This document shows, piece by piece, positions 1 through 10,392 of a DNA stretch of 64,000 nt. The DNA comes from Natrinema zhouii. GTDB lineage: Archaea; Halobacteriota; Halobacteria; Halobacteriales; Natrialbaceae. The DNA is taken from NCBI RefSeq assembly GCF_013456555.2, contig NZ_CP059154.1, forward strand, positions 1,984,001-2,048,000, written 5' to 3'. The notes beneath the pieces were generated by a model. The model had not been told where the DNA came from. It made no database searches and worked only from the letters and a program-made list of their open reading frames with translations. Position numbers and translations under genes: made by a program. The stretch's first letter is position 1, and each line of letters opens with the position of its first letter.

Positions 1-2
1 AC

Positions 3-398
3 TGGGGCGTTCTCCTGAGCGGCGTCGCCGCACTGGCCATCGCCGCCGCCTTCGGCTGGCGCTACGTCCGCTCGCGTTCGCGCCGGCTCGTCCTCCGGGT
101 GCGCGGCGAGGACGCTCTCGAGGTTCCCGTTAGCAAGGCCGATCTCGAGGCCGGCCTGATCGCCGACATCGAGACTGCGATTCGGCCGGAATCCACACCG
201 GCATTGACGCTCGAGGAAAGCACCGGTGCCGAAGGCGGTCGTAGCGAACGGCGACGGGACGAACGCACCGATGACGAACAGCGACGGGGCGAGCGCACCG
301 AAGACGAACGGTTGCGGGACGGACATACCGACCACGACGACCAGAGTCGAACTGACCGTCCCGGCGCGGAGTGGCTCGGGGACGAGGAGTCAGGCTGA
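3..398 (+). CDS. C-terminal part of a membrane protein (5' end outside window)
   Basis: The reading frame is open from the left edge, so the start lies upstream of the window. The visible part opens with a hydrophobic alanine-rich helix (about residues 3-19 of the fragment), followed by an arginine-rich stop-transfer segment (RSRSRR), a short globular stretch ([17 protein letters not shown]) and a long hydrophilic tail full of Arg, Asp, Glu and Thr. This is the pattern of a single- or multi-pass membrane protein with a cytoplasmic, low-complexity tail. The stop codon is 26 nt before the uvrC start, so the two may be co-transcribed. I do not recognise the family and no function is proposed. 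Confidence 0.55.
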   Translation, partial: WGVLLSGVAALAIAAAFGWRYVRSRSRRLVLRVRGEDALEVPVSKADLEAGLIADIETAIRPESTPALTLEESTGAEGGRSERRRDERTDDEQRRGERTEDERLRDGHTDHDDQSRTDRPGAEWLGDEESG

Positions 399-424
399 AA
401 CCTCCTGACTCCGTAGGGCAGTCG

Positions 425-2182
425 ATGAACGCCGACGTGGTTCGCGAGCGTGCCGGGTCGTTGCCCAGAGAGCCCGGCGTCTACCAGTTCCGCGAGGGCG
501 AAACGACCCTGTACGTCGGGAAAGCGGTCGATCTGCGCAGTCGGGTCCGGTCCTACGCCGACCCCCGCAGCGCGCGGATCCGCCGAATGGTCGATCGCGC
601 CGACGGGATCGAGATCGCCGTCACCGACACCGAGACGCAGGCACTGCTGCTCGAGGCGAACCTGATCAAGCGCCACCAGCCCCGCTACAACGTCCGGCTT
701 AAGGACGACAAGTCGTATCCGATGGTTCAGCTGACGGCCCACAACGCGCCGCGGATCGAAATCACGCGCGATCCCGACGAGTCCGCGACCGTCTTCGGCC
801 CCTACACCAGCAAGACGCAGGTCGAGACGGTCGTGAAAGCGCTGCGGGAAACGTACGGCGTGCGGGGCTGCTCGGACCACAAGTACGCGGGTCGCGACCG
901 GCCGTGTCTGGACTACGAGATGGGGCTCTGTACCGCGCCCTGCACCCGGGAGATCGACCTCGAGAGCTACGCCCAGGACGTCACTGCCGTCGAGCGCTTC
1001 CTCGAGGGCGAGACCGGGATCCTCGCGGACCCGCTCCGCCGGGAGATGGAGGCCGCCGCGGAATCGCAGAACTTCGAGCGCGCGGCGAACCTGCGGGACC
1101 GACTCGAGACCGTCGCGGCCTTCCACGGCGAGGGCGGCGAGGCGGTCCAGTCGGTCGGCGACGAGCGGGGCGTCGACGTCCTCGGCGTCGCCATCGAGGG
1201 CGAGGACGCGACCGTCGCCCGACTGCGCGCGGAGCACGGCAAGCTGATCGACCGGGACCGACACACGCTCGAGGCACCCGGCTCCGCGGGGGTCGACGCC
1301 GACGGCGAGGCTGACGGCGTGCCGAGCGTGCTGGCGGCGTTCATCGTCCAGTACTACGCCGAACGTGAGCTTCCGGACGCCCTGCTCCTGCCCGAACGCC
1401 ACGACGACGACGAGGTCGCGGCCTGGCTCGAGGCCGAGGGGGTCTCCGTCCGCGTCCCGGGTGCGGGCCGGGAGGCCAAACTCGTCGAACTCGCGCTGAA
1501 GAACGCCCGACGAAACGTGGGGCGGCGCGACGAGTGCGGGATGCTCGCGGACGCCCTCGAGATCGATTCGGCCCGGCGAATCGAGGGCTTCGACGTGAGC
1601 CACGCCCAGGGGAAAGCGGCAGTCGGCAGCAACGTCACCTTCGTCGACGGCAGCGCCGAGAAAGCGGATTACCGGCGGAAGAAGCTCACTGACCAGAACG
1701 ACGATTACGACAACATGCGAGCCCTGCTCGAGTGGCGCGCCAGTCGCGCCGTCGAGGACCGCGACGACCGTCCGGATCCCGATCTGTTACTGATCGACGG
1801 CGGGGAGGGACAGCTCGAGGCCGCCCGAGACGCCCTCGAGGCGGTCGGCTGGGACGTGCCGGCGGTCGCGCTGGCGAAGGCCGAGGAACACGTCGTCACC
1901 CCCCACCGAACGTTCTCGTGGCCGAGCGACGCGCCGCACCTGCATCTCCTCCAGCGCGTGCGCGACGAGGCCCACCGCTTTGCCGTACAGTACCACCAGA
2001 CTATCCGTGACGAGGTCAAGACGGTGCTCGACGACGTGCAGGGGGTCGGTCCCGAAACCCGAAAACAGCTGCTCGGCCGCTTCGGCAGCGTCGAAAACGT
2101 TCGCGAGGCGAGCCTCGAGGACCTCCGGAGCGTCGAGGGGATCGGCAAGAAGACCGCCGAGACCATCAGATCGAGGCTCTGA
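425..2182 (+). CDS. uvrC: UvrABC system protein C (excinuclease subunit)
   Basis: UvrC makes the dual incisions on either side of a DNA lesion in nucleotide excision repair after UvrA/UvrB have marked it. The 585-residue product shows the expected order: GIY-YIG nuclease at the N terminus (EPGVYQF ... LYVGKA, about residues 14-90), a cysteine cluster (GCSD...[13 protein letters not shown]), a UVR helix pair around 205-240, the RNase H-like second nuclease with the conserved [10 protein letters not shown] motif, and two C-terminal helix-hairpin-helix motifs ([13 protein letters not shown] and [12 protein letters not shown]). Length matches the family. An in-frame upstream start exists but would overlap the preceding gene; the ATG used starts the conserved [11 protein letters not shown] segment. 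The partner uvrB is 6 kb downstream on the other strand, so the two are not an operon. Bacterial-type Uvr proteins are normal in haloarchaea. Confidence 0.97.
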   Translation: MNADVVRERAGSLPREPGVYQFREGETTLYVGKAVDLRSRVRSYADPRSARIRRMVDRADGIEIAVTDTETQALLLEANLIKRHQPRYNVRLKDDKSYPMVQLTAHNAPRIEITRDPDESATVFGPYTSKTQVETVVKALRETYGVRGCSDHKYAGRDRPCLDYEMGLCTAPCTREIDLESYAQDVTAVERFLEGETGILADPLRREMEAAAESQNFERAANLRDRLETVAAFHGEGGEAVQSVGDERGVDVLGVAIEGEDATVARLRAEHGKLIDRDRHTLEAPGSAGVDADGEADGVPSVLAAFIVQYYAERELPDALLLPERHDDDEVAAWLEAEGVSVRVPGAGREAKLVELALKNARRNVGRRDECGMLADALEIDSARRIEGFDVSHAQGKAAVGSNVTFVDGSAEKADYRRKKLTDQNDDYDNMRALLEWRASRAVEDRDDRPDPDLLLIDGGEGQLEAARDALEAVGWDVPAVALAKAEEHVVTPHRTFSWPSDAPHLHLLQRVRDEAHRFAVQYHQTIRDEVKTVLDDVQGVGPETRKQLLGRFGSVENVREASLEDLRSVEGIGKKTAETIRSRL

Positions 2183-2282
2183 GAGCCGCTCAAGCGCGGT
2201 CTTTCGTGTGAGATGTTCGTTTACGGAGCGGAGTGTTTCTGCCGAAACCCCATTCCCGTTTCGTGCTGTCTCCGTCTAACAC

Positions 2283-2581
2283 CTATGCGTCGGCCACTAT
2301 TCGGATCTCTCCGCCACTACGGACACGGACGAGATATCCCTCGTACGTGAACTCGATGGTCACGTCACGATCGTGGCCGTTCGAATGCTCTAGTAACTGT
2401 TCCATCGCGGTCGGTTCGATCGTCTCGTACAACGTCTCGAGTTCGCGTTCAGGGACTCCTTCATCGCAGCAATACCGCGGAGTATCGCTGCCGTCGTCGA
2501 TTCGTTTGCATGTTCCGCGACCAGAATCGATAAGTCGTCATCGATGTCCGTCCGTTCATGATGAGAGCGGTCTCGATGCAT
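2283..2581 (-). pseudogene. HalOD1 domain gene broken by a one-base frameshift
   Basis: Two overlapping minus-strand frames together spell one HalOD1 output-domain protein. The first frame, from an ATG at 2581, gives the N-terminal helix (ESTTAAILRGIAAMK); the second continues, without a gap, as GVPERELETLYETIEPTAM, then VTIEFTYEGYLVRVRSGGE and ends IRIVADA-stop. The join needs one extra G in the AAGGAG run at about 2458-2460, i.e. a single-base deletion in a short G run. Intact relatives are in this window at 47031 and 59720 and align in the same order. Either this is a recently inactivated gene or a sequencing error in a short homopolymer. HalOD1 is a haloarchaeal domain usually attached to, or encoded beside, signalling proteins; its biochemical role is unknown. 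Confidence 0.75.
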
Positions 2582-2875
2582 TCATCGGATACGACCTGGC
2601 CGGAGATTTTAGCCTACTCCCAAGCCATGTAGAGTGTGAGTATCTGAGTTAACCCTTTGAGCGACGGCGAGGGCCATGACGGCCGTACCAGACGAGGAGA
2701 CAGTAACGGACTCGAGTCGGGAGCATCGATGCTGCCTGCCGACTGGCAGATATCGTACTGCCGGGGCTGAGAGAGCGTGCTACGACCGGACCGACATCGA
2801 GTGTTAGCCCCTCGAGCCGTCGACCGTTGCGAAGGCAAGGACAGGGCTATCCTCGCGCACAGTCCATGTGAGGAT

Positions 2876-3172
2876 ATGGCAGACAACGACGACCTCGACG
2901 ACCTGCTCGACGAACTCGACAGTCAGGGCGACCTCGAGACGTCCCAGCAAGTACTGTCGCTGCGGACGGAGAGCCGACGATACGACAAACCGGTGACGAT
3001 CATCGAGGGCTTCGACCTCACGCAGTCGGAGATCGAATCGACCGCTTCGGACCTGAAGAGTTCGCTCGGGACGGGCGGAACGGTCGACGACGGGCGCATC
3101 GAACTGCAGGGCGATCACCGGGACCGCGTCCCGGACCTGCTTCGGGACCGAGGGTTCGACGTTCGCGACTGA
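2876..3172 (+). CDS. SUI1/eIF1-like translation factor
   Basis: The 98-residue product has an acidic N-terminal helix (about 1-20) followed by a complete SUI1 fold: LSLRTESRRYDKPVTIIEGFD, a helix ending in LKSSLGTGGT, then the hallmark IELQGDHRDRVPDLLRDRGF. Family knowledge: archaeal SUI1 (aIF1-like, YciH group) proteins bind the small ribosomal subunit near the P site and police start-codon selection. The ATG chosen lies just after a long unrelated upstream extension of the frame that has no similarity to the family. It stands alone between a broken HalOD1 gene and two acetyltransferase genes. Haloarchaea normally carry more than one SUI1 paralogue, so which paralogue this is cannot be told here. 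Confidence 0.9.
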   Translation: MADNDDLDDLLDELDSQGDLETSQQVLSLRTESRRYDKPVTIIEGFDLTQSEIESTASDLKSSLGTGGTVDDGRIELQGDHRDRVPDLLRDRGFDVRD

Positions 3173-3275
3173 ACGAGCGGTTCCCTGTCGTTCCGGCGAG
3201 AAATTACGCGATAGCCGCTCGGTCCGGTGAACGCATTCCAACGAGTTATTTATGTCTCACCTTCAATAATGATGT

Positions 3276-3800
3276 ATGAACGTCCGATCCGCGACGCCCG
3301 ACGATTTCGAAGCAATTACCGCCGTAGCCCGCGATACTTGGCACGAAACGTACGACGAACTCGAGGCCGACATGATCGACCGGACCGTCGACAACTGGTA
3401 CACCGACGACTCGATGCCGCTCGAGGCCCCCGGGACGGTCGTTCTCGTCGCCGAGCGCGCGGAGCGACGGTCCGCGGATGGGAGTCGGACGGAGTCCGAC
3501 GAACGCGACGGCGACCTCGTCGGCTTCACCCACGCGGTTGCACAGGGTGAAACGGCCGACATCCTCCGGATGTACGTGCACCCCGACTATCAGGGCGAGG
3601 GGATCGGATCGGACCTCCACGAACGGCTGATGACGGAACTCGAGTCCCGCGACGCTGAACGGGTCCGCTCGTTCGACTTCGCGTTCAACGACACCAGCCG
3701 CGCGTTCTACGAAGGACTCGGGTTCGAGCAGACCGACGAAGGCGAAGTCGAGATCGACGGCGAGCTCTACCCCGAAGCCGTCTACACGCTCGAATTGTAG
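3276..3800 (+). CDS. GNAT family N-acetyltransferase (copy 1 of a tandem pair)
   Basis: A 174-residue single-domain GNAT protein. The acetyl-CoA binding motif A is clear (LRMYVHPDYQGEGIGSDLH, Q/R-x-x-G-x-G/A form), followed by motif B with the NDTSRAFYEGLGF segment typical of the family. Substrate (amino acid, small molecule or protein N terminus) cannot be inferred. A TATA-like TTATTTAT about 26 nt before the ATG suggests a leaderless transcript. The next gene on the same strand is a close paralogue sharing the N-terminal block TWHETYDELE and the same C-terminal ending VYTLEL. Relative to that copy this one has an extra charged loop at about residues 62-80, inside the sheet before motif A. 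Confidence 0.88.
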   Translation: MNVRSATPDDFEAITAVARDTWHETYDELEADMIDRTVDNWYTDDSMPLEAPGTVVLVAERAERRSADGSRTESDERDGDLVGFTHAVAQGETADILRMYVHPDYQGEGIGSDLHERLMTELESRDAERVRSFDFAFNDTSRAFYEGLGFEQTDEGEVEIDGELYPEAVYTLEL

Positions 3801-3899
3801 TCGCTGACTGTCGCGGAATTCACCTACAATCGCTGTCTCTCGACACCACCTGAGTGAGACGGTGTAATCACTTTGGTACTCGGTGTCGTTACACACGGT

Positions 3900-4382
3900 A
3901 TGGAGATCAGACCAGCGAGACGGGACGACCGCGAGCGGATCAGGACCGTCGCCCGAGAGACGTGGCACGAGACGTACGACGAACTCGAGCCGGAGACGAT
4001 CGATCGGACCATCGACGAGTGGTACGGCGACGAGGCCCTCGAGACGGCGTTGTCGAAACCCGGTACCGCGTTTCTCGTCGCGGAACGGGACGGTGAGATC
4101 GTCGGCTTCACGCACGGCGTCGTCACCGAAGACGAGGGCGACGTGCTGCGACTGTCCGTCCATCCCGACCGGCAGGGTGAGGGGATCGGCACCGCGCTGT
4201 ACGAGCGGCTGCGCGAGGACCTTCGAGACTTCAACATGGAACGGATGCGCGCGATCGATCTCGCCTCGAACGAGGGCGGCCGGGAGTTCTACGAGACTCA
4301 CGGATTCGAGCCCACCGACGAAGACGAGGTCGAAATCGGCGGCGAGCAGCGACGGGAAGTGGTCTACACGCTCGAACTGTAG
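3900..4382 (+). CDS. GNAT family N-acetyltransferase (copy 2 of a tandem pair)
   Basis: A 160-residue GNAT protein and clear duplicate of the gene 100 bp upstream. Shared features are VARETWHETYDELE at residues about 17-30, GFTHGVV, the acetyl-CoA loop LRLSVHPDRQGEGIGTALYE, and the end EVVYTLEL. Motif B reads SNEGGREFYETHGF. The ATG chosen matches the start of copy 1 (MEIRPARRDDRERI against MNVRSATPDDFEAI); an earlier in-frame start would add nine residues with no counterpart. The intergenic gap and separate upstream sequence suggest independent transcription. Substrate unknown. Confidence 0.88.
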   Translation: MEIRPARRDDRERIRTVARETWHETYDELEPETIDRTIDEWYGDEALETALSKPGTAFLVAERDGEIVGFTHGVVTEDEGDVLRLSVHPDRQGEGIGTALYERLREDLRDFNMERMRAIDLASNEGGREFYETHGFEPTDEDEVEIGGEQRREVVYTLEL

Positions 4383-4549
4383 CGCGACGGCGAAGCAATA
4401 GAGTAGAAATCGGCCATCGTCTCACTCGCGGTTGACGATTTCGATGGCGAGATTGTCGTTCGAACGGGGCACTCGAGGAGCTGACTGGAGACCTTGCAAA
4501 TGCACCGCACGGACGCAAGTGATCCGCTGGTGTGGTCCACCGTAGCACG

Positions 4550-5872
4550 ATGGGGACGAAAACGCCGAGCGAGGCCGATATTCTGCGGCCGATCGGAACG
4601 ACCTCGACGACGTACTTCGTGATGGTAGCCGTAGCGGGGCTGGCATTTCTGGCCTTCCTCGTCGGCTGGGCCTACCAGCTACAGCAGGGCCTGTCCGTCA
4701 CTGCATTGGGTGACTGGGGGAGCGGCGGCGGCGCCACGTGGGGGATCTACATCGGCGCGTTCATCTGGTGGGTCGGCATCGCTCACGGCGGGATCATCCT
4801 CTCGGCGGCGGTCAGGCTCCTCGGGATGGACCGCTATATGCCAGTCGCACGACTCGCCGAATTGCTGACTCTCGCCGGGCTGTCCGCGGCGGGCTTTTAC
4901 ATCATCGTCCACCTCGGCCGACCCGACCGGATGGTCACAAGCGTCATCGGCCACTACCACGTCACGGTCCACGCCTCGCCGCTGGTGTGGGACGTGACCG
5001 TCATCACGGCCTACTTCGTACTGACCGCGACCTACCTCGCGCTCACCCTCCGCTACGACGTGAGCCGATTGCGCGAGCAGTTGCCGGATCGCCTCGATCC
5101 GATTTACCGACTGATGACGCTCGGTTACACGGAGAAGGAAGACGCGATCGTCCAGCGCATGGTCTGGTGGCTCGCGCTCGCGATTATCATCATGGCCCCG
5201 CTCCTGCTCCACGGCGGCGTGATCCCGTGGCTGTTCGCCGTGTTGCCGAACTATCCGACCTGGTTCGGCGGCGTGCAGGGGCCGCAGTTCCTCACCATCG
5301 CGCTCACGTCCGCCATCAGCGGCGTGATCATCCTCGCCTATTCGTTCCGCTACGCCTACGACTGGGACCACATCTTCACCGACGACATCTTCCGCGGACT
5401 GCTCCTCTGGCTCGGCTTCTTCTGCCTGCTCTTCCTGTGGCTGCAGCTCCAACAGAACATCACCGGGCTGTTCACTGCACCTGTCGACCTGACCGTCGCG
5501 GCCCTGGCCAGGGCCACCAACCCGATCTACATCACTTCGATGTCGCTGGTCTTCCTGACGCTGTCGTACATCTTCGCCCAGACGCTCCGGCCGACGCTGT
5601 TCAGCAAGCGACGAGCCGTCATCTCCGGCCTCGCCGTCCTCACCGCGACGATCCTCGAGAAAGTGCTGTTCGTCGTCGAGGGGTTCCTGCACCCGACGTT
5701 CGACATCTACGAGGCGGTGCCGGGCGTTTACGTGCCGAGCCTGATCGAGATCGCGTCGATCCTCGGGACGATCGGCATGGTCTGTCTGTTCTTCCTCACC
5801 GTCGCGAAGATCTTCCCCGTGGTCGAACTCCACGCGATCGAACACCTGCGCGACGACCACGAGAACGAGTAG
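4550..5872 (+). CDS. nrfD: NrfD/PsrC-type polytopic membrane subunit, orphan
   Basis: The 440-residue protein has about nine or ten hydrophobic helices and matches the NrfD/PsrC/DsrP family: WGIYIGAFIWWVGIAHGG near the N terminus, FYIIVHLGRPDR after the third helix, and a repeated bundle ending in a short charged tail (HLRDDHENE). In known complexes these subunits sit in the membrane, bind menaquinone and exchange electrons with a partner iron-sulfur protein and a molybdopterin or cytochrome subunit. No such partner (NrfC-like ferredoxin, molybdopterin oxidoreductase or multihaem cytochrome) flanks it; neighbours are GNAT genes and a metal exporter. It may serve a complex encoded elsewhere or act alone. 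An alternative GTG start lies six codons upstream. Function therefore remains general: quinone-linked electron transfer. Confidence 0.82.
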   Translation: MGTKTPSEADILRPIGTTSTTYFVMVAVAGLAFLAFLVGWAYQLQQGLSVTALGDWGSGGGATWGIYIGAFIWWVGIAHGGIILSAAVRLLGMDRYMPVARLAELLTLAGLSAAGFYIIVHLGRPDRMVTSVIGHYHVTVHASPLVWDVTVITAYFVLTATYLALTLRYDVSRLREQLPDRLDPIYRLMTLGYTEKEDAIVQRMVWWLALAIIIMAPLLLHGGVIPWLFAVLPNYPTWFGGVQGPQFLTIALTSAISGVIILAYSFRYAYDWDHIFTDDIFRGLLLWLGFFCLLFLWLQLQQNITGLFTAPVDLTVAALARATNPIYITSMSLVFLTLSYIFAQTLRPTLFSKRRAVISGLAVLTATILEKVLFVVEGFLHPTFDIYEAVPGVYVPSLIEIASILGTIGMVCLFFLTVAKIFPVVELHAIEHLRDDHENE

Positions 5873-6020
5873 GAACTGAGTGACGATCACGAGCGGGACA
5901 GCGCGCCTTTCCTCTCGTGAGAATACGGACGACGGGAGGCAACCGTAACACGGGGAGGCTGCCGTGAACGAGTCCGTCGACCACGTGAGCGGCGAACTGG
6001 CACGAGCCACCAGTAACTAT

Positions 6021-6059
6021 TTAGCCAATGGTGCTAAACCTGTTTTTAGAGATGTCTAA
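6021..6059. promoter_or_regulatory. Two inverted repeats resembling DtxR/MntR-family operators
   Basis: Two short palindromes lie side by side in the promoter of the metal exporter gene: TTAGC-(7 nt)-GCTAA at 6021-6037 and TTAGA-(4 nt)-TCTAA at 6046-6059, centres about two helix turns apart. The TTAG...CTAA pattern is like the sites of metal-dependent DtxR/MntR/SirR-type regulators, including haloarchaeal ones. The downstream gene starts at 6099, so the boxes overlap the region where a TATA element and transcription start should be. Assignment to a particular regulator is inference. Confidence 0.55.
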
Positions 6060-6098
6060 TCCTTGGGCCATCCGAACCCAATCCTCGAGTGAGGTGAC

Positions 6099-7325
6099 AT
6101 GAACGAACTGCTGGAGGTCCTCCTCGTCTCGCTTCGGGACGGCTACGTCCAGGTGAGCGCGTTCGTCGCGGTGACGGTGCTGGCCTTCGGCCTGCTCCAG
6201 TACGCGACCGACGGGGCCGTCATCGGTGCGATAGAGGGAAACGAGCGACTGCAAGTGCTGTTCGGCGGGCTGCTGGGGCTGACCCCCGGCTGTGGCGGCG
6301 CGATCGTCGTCATGCCGCTGTACGTCCGCGGGACGGTCAGCTTCGGGACCGTCGTCGCGACCCTCGGTGCGACCGCGGGCGACTCGGCGTTCGTCATCCT
6401 CGCGCTCGCACCCGAAGCCGCGCTCTACGCCTACGCCATCGCCTTCGCGGCGAGCGTCGCGACCGGCTACCTCGTCGACGAGGTCGGACTGGGCGTCTCG
6501 CGGGTCGACGCCGCCGTCGCACAACTGTCGCCCGCCGCGACGCCGGACGGCGGGACCGTAGTCAACGGCGGCGTCGGACCCAACCCCACCCACGATTACG
6601 GCGGCCCGGCTCCCACTCACGCCCACGAGACGGGACCGGATCGCCACTCTCGAGTACTTACCCCACTCTCTCATCTCGCGCACGTTCTGTGGTGGGGAGC
6701 CGCCATCTCGGGACTCATCTTCGGAAGCCTCTACCTGCTCCGCGGCGGCCCCGAAGTCGCACTGGCGCTCGGCCTCAGCTTCGACGGGCTGTTCACCGTC
6801 GTCGGCATCGTCGGCGCGGTCCTGTCGCTGTACCTCTACGCCGTTGGCCGCCACTACGTCGGCGAGGGAGAAATCGCGCGGGCTCGAGACTCCTTCGGCT
6901 CTGTCTACGACACGCTCACCCACGCGGCGATGGAGACCAGTTTCGTCACCGTCTGGGTGCTCGTGGCCTTTCTCGTCTACGAATATTTCGTCCTCTTCAG
7001 CGGGGCGAACATCGCGACCCTCGCCGCGGCGGCAGGCGTGCTGGCACCGATCGGCGGCGCGGTCGTCGGGCTGATCCCCGGCTGTGGCCCCCAGATCCTG
7101 CTCGCGAGCGTCTACGCCGAGGGGGGCTTACCGTTCTCGGCGCTGAGCGCCAACGCGATCGCCCAGGACGGCGACGCCCTGTTCCCGCTACTGGCCGTCG
7201 ACGCCAGGGCCGCCATCGTCGCGACGATCTACAACTTCCTGCCCGCCGTGGTCGTCGGCGTCGCGCTCCACTTCCTGTGGGGCCCCGTCTTCGGGATGGC
7301 GGAGTTCGGATTCGGCGTGCTGTGA
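6099..7325 (+). CDS. Putative 10-TM manganese/heavy-metal exporter (ArsP_2-type)
   Basis: The 408-residue protein consists of two similar halves, each about five membrane helices, joined by a hydrophilic loop (about residues 145-200) with several histidines (THDYGG, THAHETGPDRHS). Each half carries the family signature: LGLTPGCGGAIVV in the first and LIPGCGPQILL in the second, cysteines in helix breaks that are likely metal-path residues. This is the putative manganese transporter / 10TM heavy-metal exporter family (formerly DUF2899, PF11449). Two DtxR/MntR-like palindromes in the promoter fit control by intracellular Mn or Fe. The start is the ATG conserved with MNELLEVLLVSLRDGYVQ. A perfect inverted repeat overlaps the stop codon. 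Which metal is moved is not shown by the sequence. Confidence 0.82.
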   Translation: MNELLEVLLVSLRDGYVQVSAFVAVTVLAFGLLQYATDGAVIGAIEGNERLQVLFGGLLGLTPGCGGAIVVMPLYVRGTVSFGTVVATLGATAGDSAFVILALAPEAALYAYAIAFAASVATGYLVDEVGLGVSRVDAAVAQLSPAATPDGGTVVNGGVGPNPTHDYGGPAPTHAHETGPDRHSRVLTPLSHLAHVLWWGAAISGLIFGSLYLLRGGPEVALALGLSFDGLFTVVGIVGAVLSLYLYAVGRHYVGEGEIARARDSFGSVYDTLTHAAMETSFVTVWVLVAFLVYEYFVLFSGANIATLAAAAGVLAPIGGAVVGLIPGCGPQILLASVYAEGGLPFSALSANAIAQDGDALFPLLAVDARAAIVATIYNFLPAVVVGVALHFLWGPVFGMAEFGFGVL

Positions 7326-7350
7326 CTGGCTACGGGTAGCGGCCAGTCAC
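7322..7350. terminator. Inverted repeat overlapping the exporter stop codon
   Basis: GTGACTGGC and GCCAGTCAC form a perfect 9-bp stem with an 11-nt loop, and the stop codon of the exporter gene lies inside the left arm. It could act as a 3' hairpin on the mRNA, though no T-run follows. The 8-nt arms are identical to the half-sites of the palindrome upstream of the tetR gene at 27967, so a protein-binding role is also possible. Confidence 0.45.
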
Positions 7351-7387
7351 AAACATGCTCTGTACTACTCCAGACCGAGGGACCAAT

Positions 7388-7545
7388 ATGCGGTGGCGCG
7401 CGCTGACGGCTGGCTGAGCGCTAGCGAAGACAGCCGATGACACTGCGCGAGGGATGAGTGAGCGAACGGGGAGGGACGACCCGTGAGCGAACGAATCGGT
7501 TGGGGAGGGTGTGGAAATCCCGTGTTGCCGCGATAGCAGAACGCT
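7388..7545 (+). repeat. Dispersed structured intergenic repeat, copy A (158 nt)
   Basis: This block and the one at 41598-41805 begin with the same segment (TGCGGTGGCGCGCGCTG) and end with a highly similar 55-nt segment (AATCGG-TTGGGGAGGGTGTGG ... GATAGCAGAACGCT). Between them, CGCGC (7399-7403) can pair with GCGCG (7445-7449), and CGGCTG (7407-7412) with CAGCCG (7431-7436). In copy B the same pairings are kept with G-U substitutions, and an additional hairpin is inserted. No convincing protein is encoded on either strand. I infer a mobile or replicated structured RNA/DNA element; the strand is assigned only by the presentation of the conserved ends. Confidence 0.7.
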
Positions 7546-7661
7546 CACCGCGGCTTCCAGCATTCCCTCTAGCAGTAGTTGGTAATACGATTTCTTTAAT
7601 GAGGATTGAGTGAGGAACTGAAACGGCTAATTCGGCAACTATAGCTGCATATTGTCCAGTA

Positions 7662-7862
7662 TTAGATTCTGGCTTTGATGTAATTGAACCCGCCTCTATA
7701 GACAAGGAGATACGAAATAACCACCATAACTGGTGCTAATGGTAAATAGTAGAAAATTTGCGTGAACGGGTCAGGAGGAGATACTATCGCTACAAGCATG
7801 AACGCAAGCATATTCGCTATAAATAGTGTGAGTAAAAGTTCACCAAACGCCGTATAGTCCAT
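7662..7862 (-). CDS. Small two-helix membrane protein with TatC-like SPPDPFTQ motif
   Basis: A 66-residue product with two hydrophobic segments (about 8-28 and 38-56) separated by SPPDPFTQIFYYLP, followed by a short basic end (RGGFNYIKARI). The motif between the helices is the same as that between the last two helices of TatC proteins; the double TatC in this window contains SPPDPFTQVMWAMP. An AT-rich stretch with TATA-like sequence (cataaatt/ttaatta in reverse) lies immediately upstream of the ATG. The gene and its flanks are clearly poorer in GC than the rest of the window, which hints at a different origin or weak selection. It probably belongs to a family of small haloarchaeal membrane proteins; a function in the Tat system is speculation. 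Confidence 0.6.
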   Translation of the reverse strand: MDYTAFGELLLTLFIANMLAFMLVAIVSPPDPFTQIFYYLPLAPVMVVISYLLVYRGGFNYIKARI

Positions 7863-7969
7863 AATTAAGAATTTATGTAATCAAACATATTTCTTGTGGG
7901 TCTCTCATTCTTCCATCACAGCGGAAGAACGGTCGCCTGAGTGCCCTGTACTGAATGGCAACTACGTGT

Positions 7970-8215
7970 GCAAACGTACCTTTTTGCTGCGGGTTGCTGA
8001 GAAATCGGAGATTTCTCGCATCGCAAAACGGCTCTGCCGTTTTGAACGATCTCGCTCCCTTCGGTCGCTCGAACCGCTTGCAAAAATCTACGCTAAAAAG
8101 GCCGCCTCCGCGGACTTCACCCGCTTCGGCGGTGAACTGCTCACTTCGTTCGCAGATGCTCATCCGGTAACGTCTTCACCTGTACTTGTCGCGAGTTTCA
8201 CGGGTTCTTCTGAGT
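7970..8215. repeat. Hairpin-rich non-coding intergenic element
   Basis: Two perfect stem-loops stand in tandem: GAGAAATC-GGA-GATTTCTC at 7999-8017 and CAAAACGGC-TCT-GCCGTTTTG at 8024-8044. They are followed by TCGCT direct repeats, a poly-A/T segment (CAAAAATCTACGCTAAAAAGG) and a CCGC-rich part. Frames on the plus strand stay open, but their predicted products have no protein-like composition and merely translate the hairpins. The style resembles the palindrome-dense block after larE at 30708. I read it as a repeated intergenic element or remnant, with no gene. The 8216-8337 remainder up to the uvrB stop holds nothing recognisable. Confidence 0.5.
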
Positions 8216-8337
8216 AAAGAAACCGTGATACTATCTACTGCTAACGCGAGCGACTCGAGGCCAGGAATAACCCCGTCGGCCTCGATTCCCACACGGAAGT
8301 CCGACGACTCGACGACCGTGCGCTGACAGAGTTTCGT

Positions 8338-10392
<2,055 letters not shown>

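Noticed and set aside
7330..7705. Two minus-strand frames across repeat copy A (77 and 94 codons) and a similar one at 41582-41824
   Set aside because: The similarity between them is explained by the DNA repeat; amino-acid composition is Ser/Arg-rich and no start signals are seen.
7894..8217. 107-codon plus-strand frame over the hairpin-rich element
   Set aside because: It translates the palindromes themselves; no homologue-like features.
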